Positions 50,848-58,842 of a stretch of 64,000 bases of DNA are shown here, piece after piece. How positions within the stretch are numbered: position 1 is the first letter of the stretch; every line of letters starts with the position of its first letter. Under the pieces are notes generated by a model. That model searched no databases, had not been told where the DNA came from, and saw only the letters and a list, made by a program, of their open reading frames with translations. Made by a program: the position numbers and the translations under genes. Source of the DNA: Varanus komodoensis (lineage: Eukaryota > Chordata > Lepidosauria > Squamata > Varanidae); assembly GCF_004798865.1 (NCBI RefSeq), contig NW_025336598.1, positions 19,500,339-19,564,338 on the forward strand, written 5' to 3'.

Positions 50848-53800
50848 ATTAGGAAGCAAATAATCTCTCCCACTATATCCAATGCAAAGACTGGGAGTGC
50901 CACTGCTTATGCAGCCAGAATAGTACTACACAAGGGGAAGGCATCCACAGGCTTGTGTAGACAAAGCTTGATGGAACACCAAGATTTTTTTTAAGAACCT
51001 GGGCGGGGAGGATGGGGAGGAGAGGAAGCACAGAAACAGCCCAATGAGAAATGTGTGTACACTATGGCCAAGGAATGCAGAATGACTGTTGGCAAGAATG
51101 GAAAACTAGGCTGAAGGTTAGGGAACAGAATAGGATGGCTGGAGCAGCATTACACAGCCCTATGGATTTTAGTGGTTTCAAACCTTTTGAACAAACCTTA
51201 AAATTCCTAGTGTACTTATCCCTACTTTCTTCACTTCTGAATTATTAGGTATGTAGACACCAGATTTTCCCAACTTACTGGAAATATTAGAGAGATGCTC
51301 ATGTTGGATCCCCTGTAAATCATCTCAGTATTGAGTCAGTATCAGTATTAAACAGTATCTGCTACTAGAGTAATTCCTAGAAATTTTTATCAACTTATCA
51401 AGAATCCCACCACAGAACAATCTGTAACCTATAGCAAGTTGTGGGATGACCCTTCACTCCTAGAATTACACTGAAGGTATTTACACAGAGCAATTACTTC
51501 ATAAAATGTTACCTTTTTCTTTTTTGGTGTCTCATCCAACATGGCCAGAGTTCTGGCAAATTCTTCATCTTCATGTAACTGTCTCTCCATCTGTAAAGAG
51601 CATAAAGAACATATCAAGAGGAAATTGGCATTACTAATAAACAGGGGTTTATCCTGCCTGTAAATGAAGACAGATATGAGGCCCAACACAAGCAATGTTA
51701 TTGAACTTTGGAATTCATTGGTTTGGAATATGAATTTTGGCAAATTTCCCATCCATTCCTCTTTCCTTGTGTGCAATGTCTTTATAGACAGGCACCAACT
51801 GTTGTGTTTAACTGATTATATACAAGTTCCAAGATGGGGTTAGTTATCTCAGCAATACTGCAAGTGAGAAAGATCTTGGAATTGTTGTGGATCATAAGTT
51901 GACTATGAATCAACAATGTGATGTGGCTGCAAAAAGGGCAAATGCTATTTTAGGCTGCATTAATAGAAGTATCACTTCCAAATCATGTGAAGTACTAGCT
52001 CCCCTTTACTCAGCAATGGTTAGGCCTCACCTTAAGTACTATGTCCAGTTCTAGGCACCACAGTTTAAGAAAGATAAGAGTACAGACAATCTGGAAAGGA
52101 TTCAGATGAGGGCAACAAGGATGATCTGGGGACTGGAAATAAAGCTGATGAGGAGAGATTGAAAGAATTGGGCATGTTTAGCCTCAAAAAGAGAAGACTG
52201 GGGGGAGATAGGATTGCATTCATCTAACTATTGAAAGAGGAAGGCCAGGATCTCTTCCTGATAATCCCAGAGTCCAGAAAATGGACTAACAGGCTCAAGT
52301 TACAGGAAGTTAAATTCCAGCTAATCATCAGGAAGAACTTCTTGAGTGTTAGAGCAGAATGACAAAGGAACCAATTTTCTAGGGAGTTGAGGGCTAACCC
52401 ACACGAGAGGCATTCAAGGGGAACAGTCATCTGAGAGGGATGGTTTAACTTACAGTTCTGCACTGAGCAGGATGGCCTTTTCAGCCCCTTCCTATTTTTT
52501 AATTCTAATTCTATGTTGCTTCAAAGGCCTTTGGGGCTGAGGAGTACCATCAAAATAAGTCAAATAAACAAGAAGGAGGGAAGAAGGAATTTCCTTCTTC
52601 TATTCACCCCCAGTGTTACAAATCAGCAACCCAGGGACCAGGAATACTGGGAAAGGCTGTTCTCAGGACTCCTCATGGAATACAGGGACAATTACATTTC
52701 TCCCATCTGACCTATTGTCTTAGTAGAATGGGAAGAAAAGGCAGGTTTGCAAGAAGGCAATAAGATGGGGCTTTTACTCTCATTCTCACAGCAGCATGGA
52801 TAGCCTTTCCCAACTGGTGTCCCCCAGATAGTTTCCATTTCAATTCCCACCAGCCCCAGCCAGCATGAGCAATGATCAGGAATGCTGGAAGAATTTTTTT
52901 TCAGTCTGGAATAATACCCCCAGTCTTTTTGTGAAATCTGGAGAAACACCACCAGCTTATTTTAAACTAATCCAAGGAGAATCAGGGAAAGGTGTTCCTC
53001 ATCCTCATTGATATAAACTAAATGTTAATTATACCCTACCATTTGGATGAGTCTTCTTGCAAATGGCACTTTTGAGTTAAAGAAAGCCATCCTTGTTTAA
53101 TCTAACACTCCTTCAACAAACAAATCATATTATCAGAAGTTGGAACAAATACAAGTTCAGAATCCATTTACAATTATTCAACTGAACAAAGTAAAGAGAA
53201 AAACAAGAAAACTTTTTACTAATACAAGTAACAGCAGCAACTGCTGCTCACGGCCTTTTATCAAGTATTGTTTCTTCAAAGGAAGCTAATTTCTTCCTGC
53301 CAAGAGGTTTATTGAAGAGAGCTCTACTGTGCACTTTACCCAAATCCAATCTTTTAGCAAGAATGAGATGAAAACTTGCCTTAGTGCATGATTCAGACAG
53401 ATAACTTTATAAACAGAATGCCACAGGCTCTGCTTTTACGTGATCATAAGCCATGAGAGGATATTTGGATCAATGAGTAGCATTAATCTTTCCTGTTTTC
53501 ATTGTTAAGCTGAACATGGACAGACCCAACAATAAAAATGGAAGTCAGGTCAGTGAGTAATGCAAAGGAAAAAAAAAAAGCCTCCATCTATAGTTGGGAT
53601 TAGATGTAAGTAATCTAACTAATTAAATCACCACTTCAAATTAACAATTTGATAAAAATTGCTAATGTGGAGGGCCTGCTTCATGAAGGGGACTTTATCC
53701 AGAAGCCTCTGACATGCTGAAACTGGGTCTTGGGTAGGCACTCTGGAACCTCCAGATTATAAACCAGCAGATGAAGGTCTAGGGTAAAATAAAATAACTG

Positions 53801-56132
53801 CATACACTTTGAGTGGTAGCAGTTCAGCTGCCCCATAAAATTAGGGCTACAGTTGAGGAAGAAGCTTGCAGGTCACTCTTTGGAAGAAAATTCAGGTAAA
53901 AATGGAGAACAGAAAGGAAGGAGAGGACAGAGTGCAGGCCAGGAACAATGGTAAATCAGTCGAAAAGGAAAGGTTGTGCAGGGGAGCTGTAATGAAACAA
54001 AAGAACCCTTCCACATACAGAATCAAAAATGGGCAGCTAAAAGAACTAGAGAGCAAACAAGTATTTTACCTCTACATTCTCTTCAAGCTGTAGTTGCTTG
54101 GCAATAGCCTCATCATTTAGTGTTGAGTCCTTGCTTTGTGAACGCTGCACCACAAAGAAAGAAGAATCACAGGTAGGTTCAATTTGTAGCCATATTCAGA
54201 CAAGTGTCATGGACTAATGGAAGGAAAATCCTAATGCCTCGTCCTAAATACCTGAACCTAAGAAAAGCAACATGCAAACCTTGAAAGGCTCTTCTTTGCA
54301 CTTCTCAGGAACAGAAGGAAATATCAATATCTTGCAATCAAATGGTTTTCAAAAAGACATCCTGGGGAATGTAACTACAAGGACCTTTATCACATTTTAT
54401 TGCAGAAACACAGTGGATGCATCAGTATATGTTGCAATCTATAAATCAGTAAGAATCCCACACTATTGCAAATGCCATATTAAAACACCTACTAGGACAT
54501 ACTTGTTTCTGATGTGAGAAAATTCAAAATTGACAGGCTTGTGCACAAAATATATTAATCTAAAGCTGAAACTGAGAACCACATTTTGTAAGTAAGTCTT
54601 CTCTAAATATTCCCTAATCCAGCCAATGATGTTCCATCAAGGGTAAAATGAATGCACAAAAGAGCTAGGATTTGGGGCTGACGTATGTTAAGCACCCAGC
54701 CCTCAGTTCTTAATTTCTTAACTCAAGCTTCCTATTTCAGGTGCAGAGAAGGGAGTATATAGTTGTTTCTATTCCTGACTAATAATTTTCACTATTTTCT
54801 TGTGTCAGAAGAGGGAATTAATTAAATCTTATGTTAAACAATTAAATGTTTGCTGAAGAGGTCTGATACCACTATTATATATTGGCTCTTGGTTTGAATG
54901 TGCATTATCTGCCCTAGCAGTTCGAGGCAAGCAAAAGTGCAATGAAAGATGGTTTAATCCTGGATTGTTTTGCCAACAAACCATTCATTTGGCTTTCCAA
55001 AAGTTTAAGAGGAAAGCCTATATCCTCTGCACATTTTGTTTTGAAATTTCCTTTGTGTCAAATGATTTGACATGTTTCCTGAGATTATATATGGATGTCT
55101 AATTATCACAAGATAGCAAATTTTAGGAGTGCCATGAAAAATTGTCCATCCCAACTATTAACTTTACTGAAGCAACTATCTTGCAGCAACACTACTGCCT
55201 TTACCTTTCCTGACAAGTAAACTGACTATACTTATGCTGCTAGAAAAAAACTGGTCTGCAGAAGCACACACTAATCCATAGGATCCAGCAGCCCTTATTT
55301 AATAAACTCAGCCACGACTAGTAATAGAGCTTTTCAGTGGTTGCCCCATGACTGGAATTCTTTCTCAGTGGAAATATGCCAAATCTTTTTTATGGCCTTT
55401 TCATGTGCCATGAAAGCTTCTCTTTTCCTAGAAGCTTTTGCAATATATATTGTTAGGAAGTAAGATGGTTCTAAAATAGAATTTTACAATTTTCTTTGAG
55501 CTTAGTCTTTAATTTTAAGAACTTTTAATGTACTAAACTTTAATGTAATAATACTTTTATCTTGTGGGCAGCTCTTAAGACTTAGATCCAAAAGCAGGCT
55601 ATTAATCCATCAATCCAAGTATAAAATGTAAAAACATATTAAACATGAAAAGAGCTGTTCAAGAATGGAGGTAAGTCAGTTTAATTGTCCTAGCTATAAA
55701 CCCTAAAACAGGATAAAAATTAAGCTGCAACTTAATATTTCAATAGCAAAATCATTCATTCTGGCATTCACTAACTACTACTTTGATACTCTACTACAGA
55801 AAGGAAACCTAACAGAAATGCATCTCACACATTTTTCATTAAATTCATAAACATTCCTATTCATAAGCACAGAAAAAAATAGCCACTGGTATTACCCACC
55901 TCTTTTCGTTTACTCGACACCAACTTCTTCTCTGATCTATGGATACTACCAGTTCCAAAGTAATCAGTTACAGAGATTGGTGTCAGTTTTGCAGGAGATA
56001 AGGGTTTATTTTTTATTTTAGGTTTGTGGTTTGCTTTGGGTGCTCCAGTTGTTACAAGGGGAATGCTTGCAGATCTCCCATTCTCCTTGGGCTTTTGGGA
56101 AGTTTTTTTACTAATGAAATCATCATCTTCAT
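24688..56132 (-). CDS. RFC1: RFC1, replication factor C large subunit, exons 5-25
   Basis: RFC1 is the large subunit of the five-subunit clamp loader that opens PCNA and loads it on primer-template junctions in the nucleus. Coding segments on the - strand, 5' to 3': 56132-55900, 54144-54070, 51590-51513, 50339-50252, 50163-49883, 49500-49393, 46771-46592, 39470-39366, 38528-38132, 37372-37263, 36116-36002, 35769-35681, 34701-34564, 32706-32611, 31529-31431, 30455-30301, 30206-30089, 29007-28862, 27837-27624, 25358-25170, 24765-24688. They total 3092 nt, or 1029 full codons plus TGA, matching about human residues 117-1148. Domains in order: basic linker, BRCT (exon 11-12), second basic linker, AAA+ ATPase with Walker A GPPGIGKTT (exon 14) and Walker B LIMDEVDGM (exon 16), clamp-loader collar, acidic then lysine-rich tail. 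All borders are GT-AG, the phases close and no frame is broken. Exons 1-4, with the N-terminal PCNA-binding box, lie past 64000. Confidence 0.97.
25170..25358 (-). CDS. RFC1: RFC1 exon 24
   Basis: 189 nt, 63 residues, phase 0 at both ends. It encodes VKSAFTRTYNKEVHLTPYSL, then an acidic stretch (GELDEGAEADEFQSEKEQE) that differs from human in sequence but keeps the charge. Confidence 0.95.
25359..27623. other. RFC1 intron 23
   Basis: 2.27 kb. Apart from the CR1 piece near its left end I recognise nothing. Open frames here are short and unsupported. Confidence 0.5.
25872..26106 (+). mobile_element. CR1 LINE 3'UTR fragment
   Basis: GAGGAGGGCCAGGATCTCTT, AATAATGGGCTTAAGTTA and CATCAGGAAAAAGGTTCCTG align with the same parts of the CR1 copy at 51830-52515. 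The ends are ragged. In RFC1 intron 23, antisense. Confidence 0.75.
27624..27837 (-). CDS. RFC1: RFC1 exon 23
   Basis: 214 nt. It encodes INLEYLPYIRDAIVRPL and MEITSWGGKPSAFSKVDSK. The acceptor is CCTAAAG and the donor GTAAGT. Confidence 0.95.
28130..28263. mobile_element. Foldback MITE, 134 bp
   Basis: The arms CAGCCTTCCCCAGCTTGGTG and, as reverse complement of the right end, CAGTCTTCCCCAACTTGGTG pair over about 40 bp. A shorter relative lies at 52799-52890. In RFC1 intron 22. Confidence 0.8.
28862..29007 (-). CDS. RFC1: RFC1 exon 22
   Basis: 146 nt. It encodes AIYSSVLPGELMRGYMSQFP and STGKHDRIIQEL, ending two bases into an arginine codon before GTAAAA. Confidence 0.96.
29048..29262 (+). 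mobile_element. tRNA-derived SINE
   Basis: Head GCAGTGTGGTGTGATGGTTA, body GGGTGACTTTGGGTCAGTCA, tail near 29240-29262. Same family as 16926-17164. In RFC1 intron 21, antisense. Confidence 0.75.
30089..30206 (-). CDS. RFC1: RFC1 exon 21
   Basis: 118 nt. It encodes MKKHLMLLSKAADSICDGDL and IRSRQNWSLLPTQ in the collar domain and ends in phase 0 before GTTAGC. Confidence 0.96.
30301..30455 (-). CDS. RFC1: RFC1 exon 20
   Basis: 155 nt. It encodes GPFDVVRKVFATGEETSHMS and APLFVQENYIHVKPVAAG, the start of the collar. It is separated from the next exon by only 94 bp. Confidence 0.96.
30881..31080 (+). repeat. Interspersed repeat of the AACATAAGAAGAGC family
   Basis: AAGAACATAAGAAAGGCTGG, CTGCATCAGACCAAGAGTC and CCCACAGTGGCCAACTAG match the copy at 17441-17615. 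In RFC1 intron 19, antisense. Confidence 0.6.
31431..31529 (-). CDS. RFC1: RFC1 exon 19
   Basis: 99 nt, 33 residues, phase 0 at both ends. It encodes VLHNLSMWCAGNKSLTYD and HKAKKDIKL. The donor is GTAAGA. Confidence 0.95.
31836..31970. mobile_element. hAT-like MITE fragment
   Basis: Starts CAGGGGTGGCCAAACTGAGA and has CACATGTGGCTCTTT after it. It ends in AAGACTGGCCACCCG, an imperfect inverted match of the start. No 8-bp duplication is obvious. In RFC1 intron 18. Confidence 0.6.
32611..32706 (-). CDS. RFC1: RFC1 exon 18
   Basis: 96 nt, 32 residues, phase 0 at both ends. It encodes MSIVFKEGLKIPPPAMNEII and NQDIRQ, the AAA+ lid. Confidence 0.95.
32707..34563. other. RFC1 intron 17
   Basis: 1.86 kb. 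It holds a retroposon tail (33385-33535). About 34211-34549 looks like an unnamed MITE with CTTAAATAACCCATG near 34503. No RNA gene is seen. Confidence 0.4.
33385..33535 (-). mobile_element. Degraded LINE/SINE tail, reverse
   Basis: Reading TTATTTACTTATTTTATATA, then an area like a retroposon 3' end (GCTCTCTGGGTGTTTCACAAC) and an A-rich stretch. This resembles the reverse of an L2-type tail. Family assignment is weak. Confidence 0.4.
34564..34701 (-). CDS. RFC1: RFC1 exon 17
   Basis: 138 nt, 46 residues, phase 0 at both ends. It encodes HTKVPIICMCNDRNHTKIRS, where CNDRN is the sensor 1 region, then YCFDLRFQRPRVEQIK. Confidence 0.96.
35681..35769 (-). CDS. RFC1: RFC1 exon 16 (Walker B)
   Basis: 89 nt. 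It encodes STKHVLIMDEVDGMAGNEDR and GGIQ. LIMDEVDGM is the Walker B strand with the catalytic acidic pair. The donor is GTAAGA. Confidence 0.96.
36002..36116 (-). CDS. RFC1: RFC1 exon 15
   Basis: 115 nt, phase 0 in. It encodes ELGLSYVELNASDTRSKNSL and IVAESLNNTNIKGF. VELNASDTR is a clamp-loader signature shared across RFC subunits. Confidence 0.95.
37263..37372 (-). CDS. RFC1: RFC1 exon 14 (Walker A)
   Basis: 110 nt. It encodes WKAALLSGPPGIGKTTTATL. GPPGIGKTT is the Walker A loop that binds ATP phosphates, with the lysine and threonine in place. The donor is GTGAGT. Confidence 0.96.
38132..38528 (-). CDS. RFC1: RFC1 exon 13
   Basis: 397 nt, the longest coding exon in the window. A lysine-rich linker is followed by LLWVDKYKPTSLKTIIGQQG and CANKLLRWLRNW, the start of the AAA+ module. 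It ends one base into a codon before GTAATT. Confidence 0.95.
39366..39470 (-). CDS. RFC1: RFC1 exon 12 (end of BRCT)
   Basis: 105 nt, 35 residues, phase 0 at both ends. It encodes SALGTKIIDEDGLFDLIRNM and KKSKYEIAAEAE. The donor GTTTGT is weaker than its neighbours but canonical at GT. Confidence 0.95.
39734..39915 (-). repeat. DIRS left inverted terminal repeat
   Basis: Positions 39791-39915 match 45333-45455 in inverted orientation, including a TATATAA box near 39883. The outer 57 bp are matched only by the internal complementary region. The border at 39734 is placed on the GTT trinucleotide used by DIRS elements. Confidence 0.85.
40027..40121. repeat. DIRS internal complementary region
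   Basis: The first half (40027-40077) is the inverted complement of the left outer terminus. The second half (40075-40121) is that of the right outer terminus. The halves share the AAC trinucleotide at 40075-40077. This joint is the template that the DIRS replication model uses to complete a circular DNA. Confidence 0.85.
40161..41262 (-). pseudogene. DIRS tyrosine recombinase region (fossil)
   Basis: The region lies next to the internal complementary region, and the translated pieces resemble DIRS-group tyrosine recombinases. It is broken. In intact elements this enzyme inserts the circular DNA by site-specific recombination. Confidence 0.75.
41263..42987 (-). pseudogene. DIRS reverse transcriptase and RNase H region (fossil)
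   Basis: The 5' part (about 42391-42987) shows a reverse transcriptase palm with YLDD-type active-site context. The part at about 41263-42283 resembles RNase H and its C-terminal extension. It is interrupted and non-functional. Confidence 0.85.
43175..45079 (-). pseudogene. DIRS gag-like region (fossil)
   Basis: A charged, serine- and proline-rich region upstream of the reverse transcriptase, occupying the place of the DIRS gag-like ORF1. It is broken. I assign it by position and by general resemblance, not by a recognised domain. Confidence 0.6.
45333..45499 (-). repeat. DIRS right inverted terminal repeat (5' end of the element)
   Basis: Inverted partner of the left terminus. The outer 44 bp (45456-45499) are complementary to the second half of the internal complementary region. 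A TATATAA on the element strand (45359-45365) is a likely promoter box. Confidence 0.85.
46592..46771 (-). CDS. RFC1: RFC1 exon 11 (BRCT domain)
   Basis: 180 nt, 60 residues, phase 0 at both ends. It encodes CLEGMTFVITGVLESIERDE, then YGGKVTGNVSKKTSYLI, the core of the single BRCT domain, which binds 5'-phosphorylated double-stranded DNA. The intron downstream of it contains the DIRS fossil. Confidence 0.96.
47022..47092 (-). mobile_element. SINE tail fragment, reverse
   Basis: TTCAAGGAACTCAAGGCAGC matches the tail of the reverse SINE at 21660-21897. Only about 70 bp are left. Confidence 0.6.
47235..47410 (+). mobile_element. Degraded tRNA-derived SINE
   Basis: TGTTGCGGTATAGCAGTTAA resembles the A-box head, and AGTCATCATCTCTCAGACC and GTATACCACCCTGATCTACT follow in family order. 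Much diverged. Confidence 0.5.
48426..49332. mobile_element. Tigger-like (Tc1/mariner) non-autonomous element, 907 bp
   Basis: TA dinucleotides flank termini that begin CAGTGGTGCCCTCGCTCATG on the left and, as reverse complement, CAGTGGTACCTCGGCTCATG on the right. The inverted similarity continues for over 60 bp (GTCAAATTT, TCATGAAC). The interior is GC-rich tandem and palindromic sequence without a transposase. In RFC1 intron 10. Confidence 0.85.
48770..49222. repeat. About 213-bp palindromic tandem repeat inside the Tigger-like element
   Basis: CTCTGCTTTGCTG.TCCCGTC recurs at 48885 and 49098, offset 213. The block near 48784 recurs near 48997, and the G-run followed by ATATGGCTG recurs near 49195. 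So there are a little over two units. Each unit contains a hairpin. The clearest has 32-nt arms at 48784-48815 and 48843-48874 with a 27-nt loop. Confidence 0.8.
49393..49500 (-). CDS. RFC1: RFC1 exon 10
   Basis: 108 nt, 36 residues, phase 0 at both ends. It encodes SVSPEDSEKKRTNYQAYRSF and GPKALGSKDIPQ, the lead-in to the BRCT domain that contributes to binding of 5'-phosphorylated DNA. Confidence 0.95.
49883..50163 (-). CDS. RFC1: RFC1 exon 9
   Basis: 281 nt of lysine- and serine-rich linker. SSKLAVLKQKADSIK matches the human SSKLAIMKRK area, and it ends KEKVSPQTSK before GTAGGT. This is the least conserved part of the protein and is probably disordered. Confidence 0.92.
50252..50339 (-). 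CDS. RFC1: RFC1 exon 8
   Basis: 88 nt of the charged linker, opening in phase 0 as PRKEPEEKQIASVDKIS and ending one base into a codon before GTAATT. Conservation to human is weak here. The exon is supported by its phases and splice sites. Confidence 0.88.
50742..50842 (+). repeat. Compound C-run, (CA)n and (GA)n microsatellite
   Basis: Nine C, then about 17 CA, then about 28 GA units, ending GAGCGAGCGAG. In RFC1 intron 7, just upstream of exon 8 on the gene strand. Length is likely to vary between individuals. Confidence 0.95.
51513..51590 (-). CDS. RFC1: RFC1 exon 7
   Basis: 78 nt, 26 residues, phase 0 at both ends. It encodes RQLHEDEEFARTLAMLDETP and a lysine run, nearly identical to human. 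The donor is GTAACA. Confidence 0.95.
51830..52515 (+). mobile_element. CR1 LINE, 3' fragment
   Basis: About 690 bp. The start translates into pieces of a CR1 ORF2 C-terminus (CDVAAKRANAILGCINRS, then YSAMVRPHLKYYVQF) with several stops. The 3'UTR follows (GGCCAGGATCTCTTCCTGAT, CAGGAAGAACTTCTTGAG), ending near CTAATTCTAATTCTATG, the short repeat typical of CR1 ends. In RFC1 intron 6, antisense. Old and broken. Confidence 0.82.
52516..54069. other. RFC1 intron 6, part beyond the CR1 copy
   Basis: 1.55 kb of mostly unrecognised sequence, with a MITE fragment at 52799-52890. Nothing coding. Confidence 0.5.
52799..52890. mobile_element. Foldback MITE, partial copy
   Basis: It begins TAGCCTTTCCCAACTGGTGT and continues with CAGCCCCAGCCAGCATGAGC. 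It looks like the left part of the family at 28130-28263, with the right arm missing. Confidence 0.65.
54070..54144 (-). CDS. RFC1: RFC1 exon 6
   Basis: 75 nt, 25 residues, phase 0 at both ends. It encodes STLNDEAIAKQLQLEENVE. Acceptor GTGCAG, donor GTAAAA. Confidence 0.94.
55900..56132 (-). CDS. RFC1: RFC1 exon 5
   Basis: 233 nt, opening on the second base of an aspartate codon after AACTCAG. It encodes an acidic start (EDDDFISKK), then NKPLSPAKLTP and SVTDYFGTGS, and ends SSKRKE before GTGGGT. The stretch between is poorly conserved against human. It is the most 5' RFC1 exon in the window. Confidence 0.93.
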
Positions 56133-56595
56133 CTGAGTTTCAAAAAGAAAATGAAAGAAGCATTTAATTACTCCTCAGTACCAAAAATCTGAATAAGGTA
56201 ATAATTGAAAGTAATACTTCCTTTCTATTTGAAAGCTTGCAGTACTTGTAAAGATGCAAAACGAAAGGATTTGAACAGGTTTTACAATGGAAAGAGAAAT
56301 CTTGATATTAGGGCTTTTTCACACCCCCACCCCCCCAGCATCCATCTGCAGGGAAAGAGTTTGTCCACAGTACTGCCTTGCAAAGCAGCCCCTATGCAGA
56401 ATGGTGGAAATTATTATCTCCATTGGCAGGTATCATTGTCTCCATCCATTTGAATAGGCTCTGCTTTTATAAGAGGCAAAAGACTATTCTCTGCAAGGGA
56501 ATTTGGGACAAGAGATACAGCCATTTTCCCTATCTTTCAAAGCAGGGATAAGTATGCAGTTTTATCTTGCTTGAATTTTAATCTAAGCCTTAAAA

Positions 56596-58834
56596 CAGGC
56601 ATGTCCAAAGTCCGGCCCAGGGGCCAATTGCGGCCCATTTTCAAATTTCAAGCAGCTCGCAGCCTCTTCTCCCCGCTGGCTCAGCCTGTCACTCATCCCC
56701 ACCGGCCAGCGTTTTTCCCTTCACCACATAGCGGTTCCTGCAGCTTTCCCCTGCTGCCTCCTGCTCCTTCAAGGCTGGTGGTTATATTTCACCAGAAGAT
56801 GGCAGTAGACCTGAGTCATCACTCTCGCCGTGTGACCCTTGTGACACAAGGCTTGTGTGCCCATTTCTAAAATGGCGACTGTTACTATAAAAGGAAAGTT
56901 GACAGCGAGGGCCACCGCTTCCAGGACAAGTAGAAATTGGAGTATTTTTTCACTGAAACACGAAACAACTGTGTCTGCCTAATTTGCCAAGCGACTGTGG
57001 CTGTTTTCAAGGAATTCAATATCAAAAGGCACTACCAGACGAAACATGCTAACTACAACAAGCTAACTGGGAACGAACACGGCGAAAAATTGAAGGAACT
57101 GGAAGCTGCTTTAACAGCACAGCAGCGCTTTTTCACAAGAGCCCATGAGTCAAATGAAAATGCCACAAAGGCGAGCTACAAGGTGGCAATGCTGATTGCC
57201 AAGCACTGCAAACGTTTTACTGAGGGTGAATTTATTAAAGACTGCGTGATGAAAATGGTGGAGAAAATTTGTCCTGAGAAGAAGCAAGAGTTTGCCAATG
57301 TTTGCCTGGCTCGTAACACTGTGGTAGGGAGAACTGAAGACATTTCATCTGATATTAAGAGACAGTTAGAAGCAAAAGGAGTGGAGTTTGACTTTTTTTC
57401 GTTAGCCTGCGACAAAAGCACGGATGCATGTGACACTGCTCAGTTATTGATTTTTTTGAGAGGAGTGGACAATGACATGAACGTGAGTGAAGAGCTACTT
57501 GACCTCCAGAGCCTTAAGGACCAAACAAGAAGAACAGATTTATTTGTTTCTGTTTGTTCCACCGTAGATGACATGAAACTACCGTGGAATAAAGTCACTG
57601 GGATTATTACGGATGGTGCACCTGCCATGGCTGGCGAGCGAAGTAGATTATCAACCCTAGTCTGTAACAAAGTCAGCGAAGAAGGAGGCAAAGCTATAAA
57701 ACTCCACTGTATTATTCACCAACAAGTTCTCTGTGCCAAACATCTGAAATATGATCATGTTATGAAACCGGTGATGAAGGCTATTAATTATATTCGCTCC
57801 AAAGCCCTGTGCCACCCCCAGTTTTAACAGTTTCTATTCAACATCCAGGCTGAATACGGAGATGTTGTGTATCACAACGAGGTCAGATGGCTCAGTCGGG
57901 GGTCTGCACTGCAGCGCTGCTACTCTCTTAGGGAGGAAATCGGACAATTCTTGGCAAAAAAGGGACAACCGATGCCAGAGCTATCTGATCCTGTTTGGCT
58001 GGCTGATTTTGGATTTTTAGTTGACATGACATCTGAACGTGCTGAACATGAGCCTTCAGGGGCAAAATGCAGTGGTAAGCCAACTATATTCACATATCAA
58101 AGCCTTTGGGACCAAGCTGCTACTTTTCCAAAGGCACTTGTCTCAAATGCAGCCCCATACCACACATTTCCCATCGCTGCAGGAAATAATGACCAGTTTT
58201 CCCCAGAACAATATGAGTGCGCAAATAAGGAGGTATGAAGCAGACATCTCATCTCTGGCTGAGGAGTTTCAACAGCGCTTTCGGGATTTTGCAGCTATTG
58301 AAAAGGAGATCACACTTTTTTCATCTCCTTTCTCTGTGGACCCTGATGACGCTCCAAACCACCTGCAGCTGGAGCTCATTGAGCTGCAGTGTGACACCGA
58401 GTGTTGCAGTCGGCACCAACAGCTCCCTCTTGTCAACTTTTACCGCCAGCTGGATAAAGACAGGTTCCAAGAGATTCAAACATTTGCTAAGAAAATGCTG
58501 AGCTTGTTTGGTTCGACATACTTGTACGAGAAGACATTCTCAGTTATGAACATTAACAAGAACTGCGTGAGGACGAGACTAAGTGACTCACCTGCGTGAC
58601 ATCTTGCGCATCAAAACCACTGTTTTTGAGCCAGACCAGGCCTATATAATGCAGTCAAGATCTCAGTATCACCCTTCACATTAGTGCAGTTAAGTTATTT
58701 GTTTAGTCTTTCATAAAATAGTTCATTTGCATTTAATGTTAATGGTTCAAAGAATGTCAGGCTGAATGGTCGGCCCCCACACATTTTCACCTCACTAAAT
58801 CTGGCCCTCCTTGCAAAAAGTTTGGACACCCCTG
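56596..58834 (+). mobile_element. hAT-Charlie-like DNA transposon, 2239 bp
   Basis: The terminal inverted repeats (CAGGCATGTCCAAAG left; CAGGGGTGTCCAAAC right, reverse complement) are flanked by a perfect 8-bp target duplication, CCTTAAAA, at 56588-56595 and 58835-58842. Both features define the hAT superfamily. The interior carries one degraded transposase gene. The element sits in RFC1 intron 4, opposite to the host gene. Full termini and a perfect duplication with only a few coding breaks suggest a fairly young copy. Confidence 0.93.
56872..58599 (+). pseudogene. hAT-Charlie transposase, broken
   Basis: A BED-type zinc finger opens the protein (CLICQATVAVFKEF, then HYQTKH). An RNase H-like catalytic core follows, with acidic residues in SLACDKSTDACD and GIITDGAPAMAG. 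It ends in a hAT dimerisation motif (FGSTYLYEKTFSVMNINK) at about 58507-58560. An ATG at 56872 lies in a different frame from the main body, which starts at about 56937. The main frame has an in-frame TAA at 57825-57827 and shifts frame again between about 58040 and 58240. So it has at least two frameshifts and one nonsense change. Related Charlie-type transposases were recruited as host genes such as GTF2IRD2 and ZBED5, but nothing here suggests recruitment. Confidence 0.88.
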
Positions 58835-58842
58835 CCTTAAAA

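Noticed and set aside
50710-50994. Frame with His-Thr and Glu-Arg runs
   Set aside because: It is a translated CA/GA microsatellite in RFC1 intron 7.
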